This document shows positions 45,174-57,447 of a DNA stretch of 64,000 nucleotides, piece after piece. The position numbers were made by a program, and so were the translations under genes. Under the pieces are notes generated by a model. It was given only the letters and a program-made list of their open reading frames with translations, was not told the origin of the DNA and did no database searches. Source of the DNA: Lasioglossum baleicum. Lineage: Eukaryota; Arthropoda; Insecta; Hymenoptera; Halictidae. The stretch covers positions 3,782,001-3,846,000 of the forward strand of contig NC_134932.1 of NCBI RefSeq assembly GCF_051020765.1, written 5' to 3'. Each line of letters begins with the position of its first letter. Within the stretch, counting starts at the first letter, position 1.

Positions 45174-48100
45174 ATTTTAAATTGTTTTCTTTACGTGTGC
45201 GTTTAAACGAATTTCGCACGGAAAATATGGTTTTATTTGTAAAAATTCTTACACAGATGTTTCGGTAAATATACATATATGTTTTATGTATAGTATTATA
45301 TATAAATATATTTATAATCCTCAGTTATTGTTAAACGTTTCTTATTAAAATTATGAACCTTTAGCCCCAAAATCCTTATTTTTGTATGTGCGTTTAAACG
45401 AATTTCGCTCGCTGTATGTACGTTCGACTCTTGTGTTCCGAATATGTATCTACATTATCGATCGTACGGATTTGAATGTGGCCACGGATAAAAAGCGAAA
45501 TTCAAATTTAAAATTCGAATGGCACAGCGTCGATAATCCTCGAGCGATCAGTGCGTTCTTTAAAAAACAGCCCCACCATATCCCAGTCGTTCACGTTCTA
45601 AACCCGCTGCGTGGAAGCTTTCTTCAATCCAGACGCTGCTAAAAAATGCCGCGACGCGACGAGGGGAACGATTCTAATATCCTTTCCTCCACGGTTTTCC
45701 CCACGATATCCCCAGCAATTCTTCTTTCTTCGAACGCGTTAAAATTTTCAAAAGGCCCGCAAGCGATCCTCGTCCTCCACAAAGGGCTCTCGAAAAGCGT
45801 ATCGACACGAAGCGAAGGGTAGAACGCACGTTCCTGTTCCGCGTAAAGTATTCGTCGCGGAAACGAGAAAATTCGGCACGCTTCACAGTCGACGATGAGT
45901 TCCTCTCTGCTACGAGATTTCCTTCCTGATGCATACTGTGTACGCGAAAATAATGGCACAACCGGACACTAAAATTAATTTTTAATAAATACCACGTTTT
46001 TAAAACGGACTAAAAAGTATAAACTAATTTTTCCTAGCCCCATACAGATAGTTCTGAAAATTTCTGATTGTGAATTTTGAATAGCTATGAAAATACTTGT
46101 AAGATTTAAAACGAAAAATGTGGGGCGGAAGATAATACATATGTAGTAAGGAGTGTAGAGAGTAGCTGCCGTTGAGAAAACTCGCTGCCCAGCTAAAAAT
46201 GTGATAAAAATTTCATTTACGGAAAAATTCATAAATATTTGTGTCAATATCGACTGCAGGAAACAATTTTGAATGTCCGTCGAGAACTTGTGCCATTAAA
46301 AAGTCAAAGTAAACTCGATTCTACGGGTGTGACATCAATTTGTTCGTAGTCAATTTTCGAGAAAGGAATTCTTCGCGTGAGCTAATACCGTTGAAAATTT
46401 TCAAGGTATTTTCGCTAAAAGAATTACCCTCTTTCAACGATACTACAGCTTCGTGTGCAGCCTGTCTGCGTAAATGACCGAACCTCTCTGTGCATCGTAT
46501 GAAATTCCACGGGAGTGAGTGCAAACAAAGGCCCCGATTGCGTGCTTAATTAAATTTCGATGGTACACACAACGGCCGGGGCTTGAATAAATCGAGAACG
46601 CTATTGACTTTCTGGATAGTTGAAAGTCTCGGTGAAAAATGTAATAAAATTCCTCGACTTTACAGTCCTTTCAATCCTTTCTCCCATGGAACGTCAATGG
46701 TCCGTGCACTATTACAGATTCCGAGCTCTTCTAAAGGACAAACAGACTCTCAGCCTCGCCTAATGGATACATATTCATAGACTTCCGAATGCTTTCGAGT
46801 CCTACGAAAACAAAGACTCTGGTGGATTCTGTAAAAATCAACTCATTTGATATTTCATCTGTTTGCTTGGATTATAGAAATTTGTTAGATGAGTGCCATA
46901 TCGAATGTAAATTTCATTATTCGAACGCCACTGATATAATACATCGTAAAACATGATTTCACCGGTGGAAGCATGAGCATTATCGTTTCGGACGCGCGCG
47001 CCTGTACGCGACGATATTGTAACCATAATGGCAAAGCGGATCTGCGGACAGAAGGAGAAATTATGTCTATGGGGTACCGGAGCGAGCACTACAGGGTCAT
47101 CGGTTCTGTATATTAATTAAGTGCCATCAATTAACGGTCTTCCGATCAGGTCATCGCATTCAGTTCATCGAGCAGACATCGCGTGCGTATGCGCCGCGAG
47201 TAAACTTCACGCATCAAATCATGCCAGGAAATGCATGCGATTTCTCATTGGAACACGCATATACATAATTAAACAAACTTTTTCAAAGAACGATAAGAAG
47301 GAACCGAAAGTTTTCAAACACCCACCGCTCACTAAATCTGCTCGTTTTATAGTTTCCTTTGGAATATCGACACATTCGAAATTAGAAGAAATTGCTAGTC
47401 GCGTTCGATTCGTTTTACCGCGCTCCATATTGTGAGTATATTTCTCCATTAGAAGATTTATTACACGGTCCCGATAGGGCAGTGATAACGCGTAATGGAC
47501 GCGTTAATAGCGGGCTGATATTTTATTATACCAGCGGCTGGATTCTTGTTTTAATTCTTCGGGACTTTTCACGCTCGGGAACGTGCTGGACCACAAAAAT
47601 GCGATCCACTTTAATCTCGCGGGACGTCGAGCCTCAACGTCACCGTTGCAGTACCGCCATTGACGTTCCTACGATAACGTTACGTAACATTCGTGCCGTT
47701 TAAAAGACCACTTTCGTCATTCCCACACAGTCTGCCGTATGAAAATCGATGACTAATCGAATAGCCTAGCAGTCTGAGCGTTTCGCATTAATACCGCTCG
47801 AACGGCAAAACAGCCTTTCTCGTTTTTCACGAGACCCGAGACAATTCCACTGGAATCGTAATTTCCATCGACGCGCGGCGATCGAATTCGCGAGATTATT
47901 TCTAGCAGCCAAAATTTAGTGATTCGAGAGTGCTAATCTATTTTTCTCAGCTTGTTAAAATTATTAAAGTAAGACTAAACTGTTTATGTGGCTCCAGTCC
48001 TTAATCAACGCACTATTCGTTGATAGTAAAAGGAACTACAAAATAGAGATGACAATCTTGTAAATTAAATTTCTACCACATAATACAATCAAGAAACGTG

Positions 48101-48869
48101 TGATTCTTTCGTCGATAAGAAATAGTTGCGGTTATTTAACACTAAACCTACTGAGCCATAAAAGTAACTGGTACATGTTCCCTTATAAAAATGACGAGAT
48201 TGATTTTATTTAGACTTTGTGCGGCTTCTATTATAATACGTGCTCTACTAAAGATATCTATTTGTAGCAGCCTTTCTCATGCCGAGAAGCATCTGATTTG
48301 AATAAAAATTTACTGTATTTTATTCGTACGAATCAAAGGAATAACAGTAAAAAAAATGAAAGCAATAAGAGCCCAGGAAGAACTTCGATATCGAGAGCTT
48401 CTTTACAGCTTCGTGTGGTCGGAGGAGCAAGCTACTTCTACCTTCTTCGTGAGCAGCAGATATGGTGCATTTACCTTCGGGATCCTCGTGAAATGTCCAT
48501 GAAACGATAAGGCAGCCCTTTAGCGGCCGACACCTTGCAGAATCGTTACTCACTTATCGCTTTTCGAGAGCACTAAAAATTGCAGCCGCACAAGATACGC
48601 TTGAAGGTGAACAGGTGTGGACGAAGAATACGTACACCGTGGATCGTTTGTCGTGGGTCGTTGCGAGGTAAGATTAGCGAGAATGGGGTGCTCGACGCAG
48701 AAAATACAGAATAAATGGACTCGGGTATTTTTCAACAATTTGCGTAACTTATTATCGGATTGTCGGACATAAGTTTCGAACAACTTCCACACGATTCCTT
48801 CAGACATCGTTTAACATGACTTTGTGGACATTTGGGATAAAGTAATCGAGCACTTCTCCGCTTAAGTTA
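45174..48869. other. Gene-free stretch
   Basis: GTGCGTTTAAACGAATTTCG occurs at about 45197 and again at 45389, a 192-bp spaced direct repeat. TTAACACTAAACCTACTG at 48136 is a lone TTAA-element end. Nothing else is supported. Confidence 0.4.
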
Positions 48870-49516
48870 CACTCCGGGACAAGCCCACAAAGTTTAACTG
48901 CCCGTGAGAAACGTGCAACATTGAGAACAGCATCAAATCCGAGGATGACTGCGAGGCAAATCGCCGAAAGTGTTGGCGTAAACACTAACGGAAAGAATGT
49001 ACGTTGTGTTTTACAAAAAAAATACAGGCATTCAGCGCGAAGAGAATTGCAAAAGAAACCTTGGTTAAAGAAGGAGCATAAAGCGTTCCGCTTACACAAT
49101 TTGCCGAAAAGCATATAAATATGAGGACAAAGCGGCGAAAAGTTATATTTACTGACGAAAAAAGATTTAATTTGTATGGTCCAGACGGCGTAGGCTATTA
49201 CTATCATGATTTGAACGAAGAACAACAATTTTCAAGCCGTCGGCAAATGGGAGGCGGCTGTGTGATAATTTGGGCCGATATTGGATATTGGGGTAAAACG
49301 GAAATCAAAATAAAAGGTCGAATGAACAATGAACTGAATGAATTTCGTTACTTCATTCAACAAAAATAGATAAGGTAATGAAGCTTCGTTTCATTTCATT
49401 CGTATATGTTAAGAAAGACACACTAAAAATATGTGTATAAAAAAATTGAATTTCTAATGTTTAATAAACACGAATTACATTAATTTCGAAGTGTGCTATC
49501 TTTTCGTCCCGGAGTG
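48870..49516 (+). mobile_element. Internally deleted Tc3-like transposon, 647 bp
   Basis: Both ends read CACTCCGGGAC (48870-48880, and in reverse ending at 49516), with TA outside each (48868-48869 and 49517-49518). The transposase remnant starts about 25 bp after the left end, so the 5' untranslated part and N terminus are missing. The part after the first catalytic Asp block is also lost. Confidence 0.75.
48894..49369 (+). pseudogene. Tc1/Tc3-like transposase, truncated and frameshifted
   Basis: The first part contains the linker region with a second helix-turn-helix (MTARQIAESVGVN). The second part contains VIFTDEKRFNLYGPDG with the first catalytic Asp, and a glycine-rich RRQMGGGCVIIWADI block. 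The two parts are in different frames, with a stop near 49118. The later catalytic blocks (QQDNA and the final Asp/Glu) are absent. It is nonfunctional. Confidence 0.88.
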
Positions 49517-49518
49517 TA

Positions 49519-51862
49519 TGTTTTCAATGTTTGATATGCATGTAGGTATGTGCAGAAGATGAGTAAACGAAATACAAACCAAAAGAGTGAAGACATTAAA
49601 GAGAATCTGAGATAAAAACCAACTGAACCTGGAGCAAAGAAGCAAACGAAATAAAAAAATTCAAGCACCAAGATTAGACGAATCCTTTCTAATAGAATTG
49701 GAAAATCTCCACGACCGGGTACCTGAGAAAACGACTTGGAGAACCAAGATTCACGATCCTAGGTTTAGCCTAGAGACTCCCGAACTGCATAAAAGTTTCA
49801 TGCAGCGAGTCTCGAGTTTAATAGGATGAAGGTGTACAAAAAGCTACCTACACGCTTCTTGCTCGTATGAATCCAGTTTAATGGCTCGAGGGAGGGTGGT
49901 AGTCTCGAATTACAGTTTGAGCGATTTTTATAGTGCGGTAGGAGGTATGGAAGAACAAAGGGCTCTCTGTAATGGGTTGGTCTTAATCGTTTAAGACCCT
50001 CTGGGAGGAATCAGTGCGAGACCTTAATCGAGCTTTATTTTCCATTCGCCATTCCGTTGTTCGGCTAATTGCCACCTGCTTCCAACTTCTTCAAATTCTT
50101 TCTGACCACACGTAGACACCATACGAATCATAAAATAAAAACGTTCTACTTCATTCTCTGTTCTTTAATAAATGTATTCCCTGTACTCTCTTTTAAAAAG
50201 CTCTTCATACAATTGGTAAAGTTCTTTTTCATGTGGGAACTTAATCGCGTTCCTAAGAAAAGACACATTACGCAAGGAATAGAACATTGGCAACCCGAAC
50301 TTCGTGATTTCTCGAATTTTAAAATCACGTGGGATTTATAGTCGCACCGTGGCTTGTACCGCCAGACACACACTTTCTACACACGAGTTCTGTTATCACT
50401 AATTTATGATATGATTATTATTCCACGTGCAACAGTCACGATAAGCAGAAGATCGTAGATTATATGGCCGGTACACCTATTGCTTACGCAAGAAACATTT
50501 ATCATGGCATTCGCCAAGAACGATTGTATCCACGTGTTCCGTATCATTGTAATGATTGCGAGTCCATGGAAGAAAAGTCGAATGAATTACTGCACCGGTA
50601 CGATCAAAAATATAGAATACTTACAACGCGCGACACTGCGTGTTTGAACATTCTTTGCTACCGTACGTTCAGGAATCCTACCTGTAACATTCAAATAAAC
50701 ATTGATTTTGTAGAGATTTTAAATTCATTCATTTTTAGATTCAAATCCAGAAATATCGAACTGAATTTGACACTTATTGTTAAATTCACACACACACATG
50801 TATTTTATATATAATAGAATTATTTCTTGGCATATGAAATCTCGTTAGGATGCTGCAAAAATAGAATACGCTAATTTTCTCAGGTTGCTTCGAAAGCTAT
50901 CCGGAATTACTGATAGTTCCACGGAATCAGCTCTATCGGGAAGAAGTTCCAATTTAATAAATTGAATTTGAAGAGGAGTATGTACTACGCTTCAGAATGA
51001 AACAGAATCAATCCAATTTCAAATGAAATTACTTGTTTCCGTGGTAAGCGTATAATAACCGTGGTAAGATCGCGTGAGCTCTTTCGCGTGCATTAAAGGT
51101 ATTGAACGAATTTTAATCCCACTGTAAGAGTTCTTCGCAGCACAAAAGCACAGGATAAAAAAAGAAGGGTCGCTAACGAGAATCATGTTTCATTTTTATT
51201 ACTATTCCGCGTACAGAGAGAGCGACACGCGTTTGCTTTTTCTGTTATAGCTCCGCGATCAAAGCCGATTGATCTCCCTCGAGTGCTTAATGCATACGAT
51301 ATACGATGCATTCCCGTTTAACCATACGTCGCGTCGCGTCGCGAAGAACACACACAGGCACGGGGAACCGTTCCGGAAAACACGCTCGCCACGAATATCC
51401 AGTTACAAGCACCATGGGCACCGGTACAAAACACCGACTTTCATGAGTGCATTAACGCTCTCATTAATTGTTTCAGCGACATCAAAGCGGAAGTGGACGA
51501 ATACGGCTAACGAGGAACGTTTGTCGCTATGTTACACACGGAATCATGTTAATCTTGCCAAAGCGTGCACGCTCGAACAAGCTAACGCGCCGTTACAAAG
51601 ATAATTCAGCTTTCCAGATGGTAAACAGAGCCTCGGAAATAGAAAATCGCAAACTCGTATATACAATTATGCATTTCCGTATCGAACAGTTTTCTAACAT
51701 TCTATGTACTAAGAGTTCTTCTTCGAAAAAAATTGCTGAAGCACGGAAACAGCTGTACAGCTCAGAAATAGGGTCACACGATTGCACGACGATACGCATG
51801 TTCGCGTGAAGTTTCTTTTGCCGCGTACATATAGCGCGCTGGATTCAGCGGAGTTATGGTCA
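49519..51862. other. Gene-free stretch
   Basis: No supported gene. A CGTCG run lies at 51327-51343. The frames at 50464-50814 and 51269-51809 have no motif. Confidence 0.4.
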
Positions 51863-52097
51863 TACAGGGTGTCATCTGATTGGCGATACAAGCCGCAAGG
51901 AGGTGAATCTAGATGAAAAAATAAATGTTTTTTTTTGTTTTTGAGAAAACCGAGTTTGAGAATTCTGCGAACTTACAATACGATAACTGCATAAATTGTT
52001 TTTCGTTTAAGGGGTAGACTTTCCAGGATTGCAAGGGTGCGAGATGCGCCTTCTCATTTCTCGATATGCGTTGCGTTGAAGTGAGCACACCCTGTAT
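51863..52097. mobile_element. Candidate CAGGGTGT-ended MITE, 235 bp
   Basis: ATACAGGGTGT at the left and ACACCCTGTAT at the right are perfect inverted ends over 11 bp. Interior words (TTTTTGAGAAAACCGAGTTT) match the 28563-29333 element. The right part (52014-52070) carries a fold-back arm fragment (GGTAGACTTTCCAGGATTGC, CCTTCTCATTTCTCGATA). Confidence 0.6.
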
Positions 52098-52209
52098 AAC
52101 TATAATTGTGGTACACCTTGTATATGAAGGAACCAGGCGTACACTGTCCGTAAAAACGGCAGATAGCTTTTCACGACAGCTGATGGTATTGCTGGTGTGC
52201 CCGTTCAAA

Positions 52210-52211
<2 letters not shown>

Positions 52212-52262
<51 letters not shown>
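52212..52262. repeat. (TC)n microsatellite
   Basis: Near-perfect TC tract of about 50 bp with one TTTC interruption. Confidence 0.95.
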
Positions 52263-55200
52263 CAGAGAGTCCTCACCTTGCGAGGAACGCTTCTGTGGTA
52301 GTAGGTCAGTAATGCCGAGGCTGGGGCGCGGGCGGGTTGGTGAACTATATTCGCGGTCGGAAAACAGGGTGGGGCAGCCCGAGAGCTTCCCTAATCAATA
52401 AACCTCCACCGCGCCGGACGACATTCAGATTCGGTCACAACTGACAGAGAATATCCAAGAAACAGAAAACGTCAGTTTTCTTATTAAAATGGGACACCCA
52501 CTGTCACTGTTTTCCTTATCGAGCGGAGAACATTGGAATATCGAAGTTGATATTCAGCTCCGGGAAGAAGGAAAAGACCCTTCGATGAAACGTGTTCCAT
52601 GAAACGAGAATATTATCTCGAAACTGATATTTGACCCACAATTTCAAAGTAATTTGGTCTTTACAAGTGATCCGGTTGGGGAAGCTTCTCGAATTCCAGA
52701 TCTGAAGACGTTCTTTTAACTTGAAATCTCTAATCTTATCTCTCATATTAGGCCGTCCGAAAGAAATGGTTGTTCTTTTTAAATTCTCTATCAAATTTTT
52801 ATAAACAATATTACTCCCCTCTAATAATATTGAATCATATCAAATTTCATAATATCAACGAGAAATAAACGCAAAATACACATGAACCGTCTCGCCGAAA
52901 AATAGATTTAAAAAACGACATTGCTTACGAGATGACCTAATAGAAATTTTCGAATGAACTTTACGGGAGAATATGTATTTTATCGCATGTATTACACGTC
53001 GGCGCAGCTGCAACTCCTTCATAAATAAACACGTCTTTGGTACGTCTTCATCAGGCGAGCAAACGGATTCTCTGCTATTCTCTTCGAGTTCGTAACACAG
53101 TTTACGCTCGGGACGTCTATGGCCGCGCTCGGAGAACTAGAAGCGTTCCAGTCCGATCCGAAATTTAATCGCAGCAAAGGTCCCGGGCTAGAATTCCTCC
53201 AATCTCGACTTTAATCAGCCGAAATCGTAACAAGAAAACACATGTCCCCGGCGAGTTTTCTACAGCTGTGTAGCACCAGGCCGGGTGAAATTCTTTCTGT
53301 GTCGCCCCGGAAGTAATGGACCTCACGAAATATTCAGCGGATCTGCCCCCTGGGAGTAGAACCTTATTTATTCGGTACACTTTCGCAGACTCGCTGTGCA
53401 CCGGCAACAATGTTCACCCGTCCACGGCCGTGCAGAATCTAGTTTACCGGTGCTCCGCGTCTTTCGTTCCTCCCTGGCCCGAGGGAAAACGAACGGTTCT
53501 TCTATGTTCCAACCGTAAATACTAGTCCACCACCCCGCGCTTGGAAACCCACCCCACCCAGGTGACCTCTTTAACGCTCCGTTTCCAACCAGGATCGACT
53601 TCGAGTCAATCCGCTTTCCAGAATGAGACTTCCGCCTATCAATGGCTGCGAGACGCGCGATTTAGGCCATTCGATGAAAAGATTTCACGAGCACTGATCA
53701 GGCCTACGAGCATCTGAATACGACTCTGAATTCGATGGCAATGACGAGGAACGTGCACGCTCTCTTTGTTAGTCGAGGAACACTCGATTGTTCCGTGTCG
53801 GCAATATTTGTAAATCGATATTGTTCGTTTCGTTTGTGTACAAGGTGCGTCTGACAATTTGGTTTAGTCAACATGAATACATATGTATGACCGTATCGCG
53901 TCACAAGGAAATTTCTAAAAGAAAAAGTGTCGATATTCTCACGCAGGATGCTGTGCGTTTCAGTTTCATGAATCGTATTTCGGTAGACGGAAGCATGAGC
54001 GAAGCCAGGTAAGAATAGACTGACCTCCGAAAGCTCTCAGGGGAGACTGCAGCAAATTGCGAACGAGGTGTGCATACAATATTAGCGTAGCATATAATGA
54101 GACAGCGTACAATGGTCCTTATGGACTCTTAGGGACGTCGAGATACACGCTTGTCGGATGGTTAAATGTTCAAAGGTCGCTCGTATTGCAAATCTAGAAC
54201 AGCTGCTAACAAGCCGTTTAAATATGTCACGAACATATTTGCTTTCAACAAATTAGGTCACGCGACTCAACGAGATTATATTATTGGGTCGTCAAACGGC
54301 GAAGCGTCCGAATTTATAGCGCCGATGTTACCAGACGCGTCTTGATCGAGAAATGTTACTACATACGTCAGTCCTAAATTTCATCCAAGATCCAATTCTT
54401 ATCTAGACAGCTAATCCTATTTTTTAATTAAAAACTTTGTATTGGTCAATGCGATTTTTGTATGGACGTCTTGTACACGAATAGAACAGTAATAAAAATG
54501 TTCTCGATTCGGTAAAAAATGTTGTTTGTTCAAAGTTGTGACATGCCTTGTTATTCTGCATTATGACTTAACTATGTTCGCATTCTCCGTAACACAGGAA
54601 TGAATTATAGCACGAGTTGTAACGATATCATCTACGACGAATGATAAAAATCAAACGATTAACAATTTGCATATACGATCCGAGTGAGATAGCAATTTTC
54701 TGTTAGCAGGCGTATCTTCGTAATAATGATTGTTAATTAAGCGTATAAGACCGCGAATGCGTTTATGTAAATTGTACAACTAGTTTCTAATACCTCTCTA
54801 TAAATACGTCTTAAAAAAGGAGACTCGGTAAAGAAAAAGATAATAGTTGTCCCTGAACCCGTACGTACTTATTAAGATCTCTTTAGTTTTGTTCTTTCGT
54901 TTACGAAATTGTCGAGCAATCGACGAGTACTCTACGCTATGCGGATAAGCGGCGAACAACCCTATACGTCATTCTGGAAAAGGAAAAACCGAAGAATCGG
55001 AGAATTTAATGTAACCGCTGTCTTCCTGTAATTAATGCTTAATCTAACGTTTTCAACTGCTTTTAAACAGCTGACAGAAACATGCTGTTCCGAGTAACTG
55101 GGGACAAGTTGTATTTCCACTTACAGATATCACCGTTAAAATGCGTAAAAATATTGAATCGACACTTTGAGACACTGCTGCTGTATCTCGTGAGCAGATT

Positions 55201-56454
55201 GCATCTTCCGAGACGGCGTTCGTTTAGTAGAAACTTCGAAACAGCGAAAGTGGACGCAGCAGAATGGAAGCGTGAAAGAAGAAAGCGACTGCAGACAGCG
55301 AATAAATTGATACAAATGACCGTAACGGTTAATCAGTCGCAAAATCGTGGCAGCAATTCGTATCTCCCACCCCGTAGATGGTAAAAAAGATTGAACAGAA
55401 TCCGAGATCGAGGAAACAATGAATGCTCGAAGTAAAGCCGCGATAACTTGTACGTCTTTCAATGAACAAGCTGCAATTTTATCGCGTCCCGATATAAAAT
55501 AAAGCCCTTCCACATCGTTTCACAAGAATCGAACAAGACAATACAAGCCGCGGCGGTCTCGGGAAAGGTCGATTCCATTATTCACCTGGGGCAGGGCGGG
55601 GCGGGTCGGGGATCCGAGATTGCACAAGCGGAACAGATCGATCGCGCGGTTACCAACGTCTCAATTAATACCGATCCGCGGTCCGGCCGCGACTGCGTCG
55701 ATAAATAATCGATATTTTATGGTTCCTCTCACTTTCCTCGCGATCTGGTCGTCGGTGCTCCAACGAGCGCAACCGATCGCGAGGGAAAAAAAATAAGTCA
55801 CGGTCCAACGGTGGAACAATCGGTTCGCGACTCCCACGGTCTTCGGTTTCTTTTTTTTTTTCGGTGGAAAAGTCTGTGGACTGGCGAAGTTCTTCCAGAG
55901 GAGAGGAGGGTTGCACGCGAACAGGGCCCGGCCGCGATAATCTCGCAATAAATCGCCGCGAGCGCTAAACGAGCATTTAAAACCAACACATAAACTGGCA
56001 ACGGTATCAGCCCCGAGATTTATCGAGCTATTCATAAACCGTTCGCCTATAATCTTTCTCTAGGATGTTGTACTTAATAGCGACGTACTCGGCAAGCGTG
56101 CACGCGAGAACAGCGCGAGAATTAATAAGTATCGGCTACACGCTCGTGAAGCATCTCGTTAATAACGGAAAAATAAGCGAGAGCAAACGAGCGGAGCAAC
56201 CGATGTTTTAACGAGGTGTTCTTCATCGCGCCGTACACATAGCTGGAGCCTAGCGTGCGTTGGTCCCCAAACGAAAGGATCTTTATTGTCTTTGCTAAAT
56301 TAGACTTACACACTTGGACCCAACGGTCAACTAGAAGAGTATCGTAATAAAAGCAAAACCTTAATACAGAGCAAAGTAATCTTGCTCCAAGCAGATAATC
56401 ATAATAAAATCGAAAGTTCTAGAAGCGCCTGGTTTCGCTGGATTCGCTACTTTG
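52263..56454. other. Gene-free stretch
   Basis: I see no gene, RNA gene or recognised repeat in about 4.2 kb. Frames up to 125 codons at 55136-55513 and 55661-56035 have no domain. Confidence 0.4.
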
Positions 56455-56620
56455 TTAACACTAGGTTTACGAAACTCTATCCAAATTTTTGGCCATTTTT
56501 CCAATAATACATATACTATACCCAAAGAAAGAAACTGGGTAAATTATTCCTCAGGGAAGCACCTTTACAATCTTAATAATTGTAAATTAAGAATATTACA
56601 TACATAGAACGTAGTGTTAA
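56455..56620. mobile_element. Candidate TTAA-flanked MITE, 166 bp
   Basis: TTAACACTAGGTTTACG at the left and, reversed, TTAACACTACGTTCTATG at the right share 9 terminal bp and partly beyond. The ends resemble those at 14350 and 48136. Confidence 0.45.
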
Positions 56621-57418
56621 AGGTTGCTCACTGTTGATCGTTCTCCGAAATGACGGAGACCAGCAACAGGAACTAGGTACTATGTACAGCTGCAAAGACA
56701 GTGTGTTCTGTCTGTAGACACGGTCCTTAATTCCGCGATATGTTGATAGACCGAGACGGAGATATCGCTAACGATAACGCTAACGATGTTTATACCGAAT
56801 GTGGATAGAAAACTCGTGGACTCGACCGGACTGCGGCGGCGGACAAGTTGCACAACGGGTCGCGCGACATGTGCGACGCGACGGTGTGTACACGGCTTAA
56901 CTGTTAATAAATGAGGCACGACTGAACGCATTATCGAGCTGGAAAACGAAAACGAAAATTGACCGGAGAGGTCTGTCCGCTCTATAATTTTCTCGGACGA
57001 TAATTGCGATAATTGAGCTAATGCGGAGCCCGATAAGAAGAGGAAGGGGACCTCGATACTCTCGACAGGCTGTGCAGAGTACACTACCGGCGCTGGACTG
57101 TTTGAATTATCGCTCCGTTTCGCAGTAATCCTAATACCGAAGAAGTATCAAATTTCTCGCGATCCATCTCTGTCCGTATCGAACGCCAGAGCTCAGGGTC
57201 AACCGCGGAATTTGCGAGGGCAAATGCAGCATAGTCACGGTGACCGTTTCAGTTTTAATAAAATAATTGTGTTAAGTTGTTGCACGCGAAATATCCGACA
57301 CAAAATAGGAACTTCAAACAAACATAATCATATCCAGTCAACGAACGATGAGCTTTTCGATTATTCTGTCTTGTTCCACTATGATCCAATATCAACGAAT
57401 CAGATCGCCAGACGGAAT

Positions 57419-57447
57419 CAGAGAGAAAGAGAGAGAGAGAGAGAGAG
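57419..57447. repeat. Short (GA)n microsatellite
   Basis: GAGAGAAAGA followed by about nine perfect GA units. Confidence 0.9.

Noticed and set aside
48800..49228. 142-codon minus-strand frame
   Set aside because: It is the antisense shadow of the Tc3-like transposase remnant on the plus strand.
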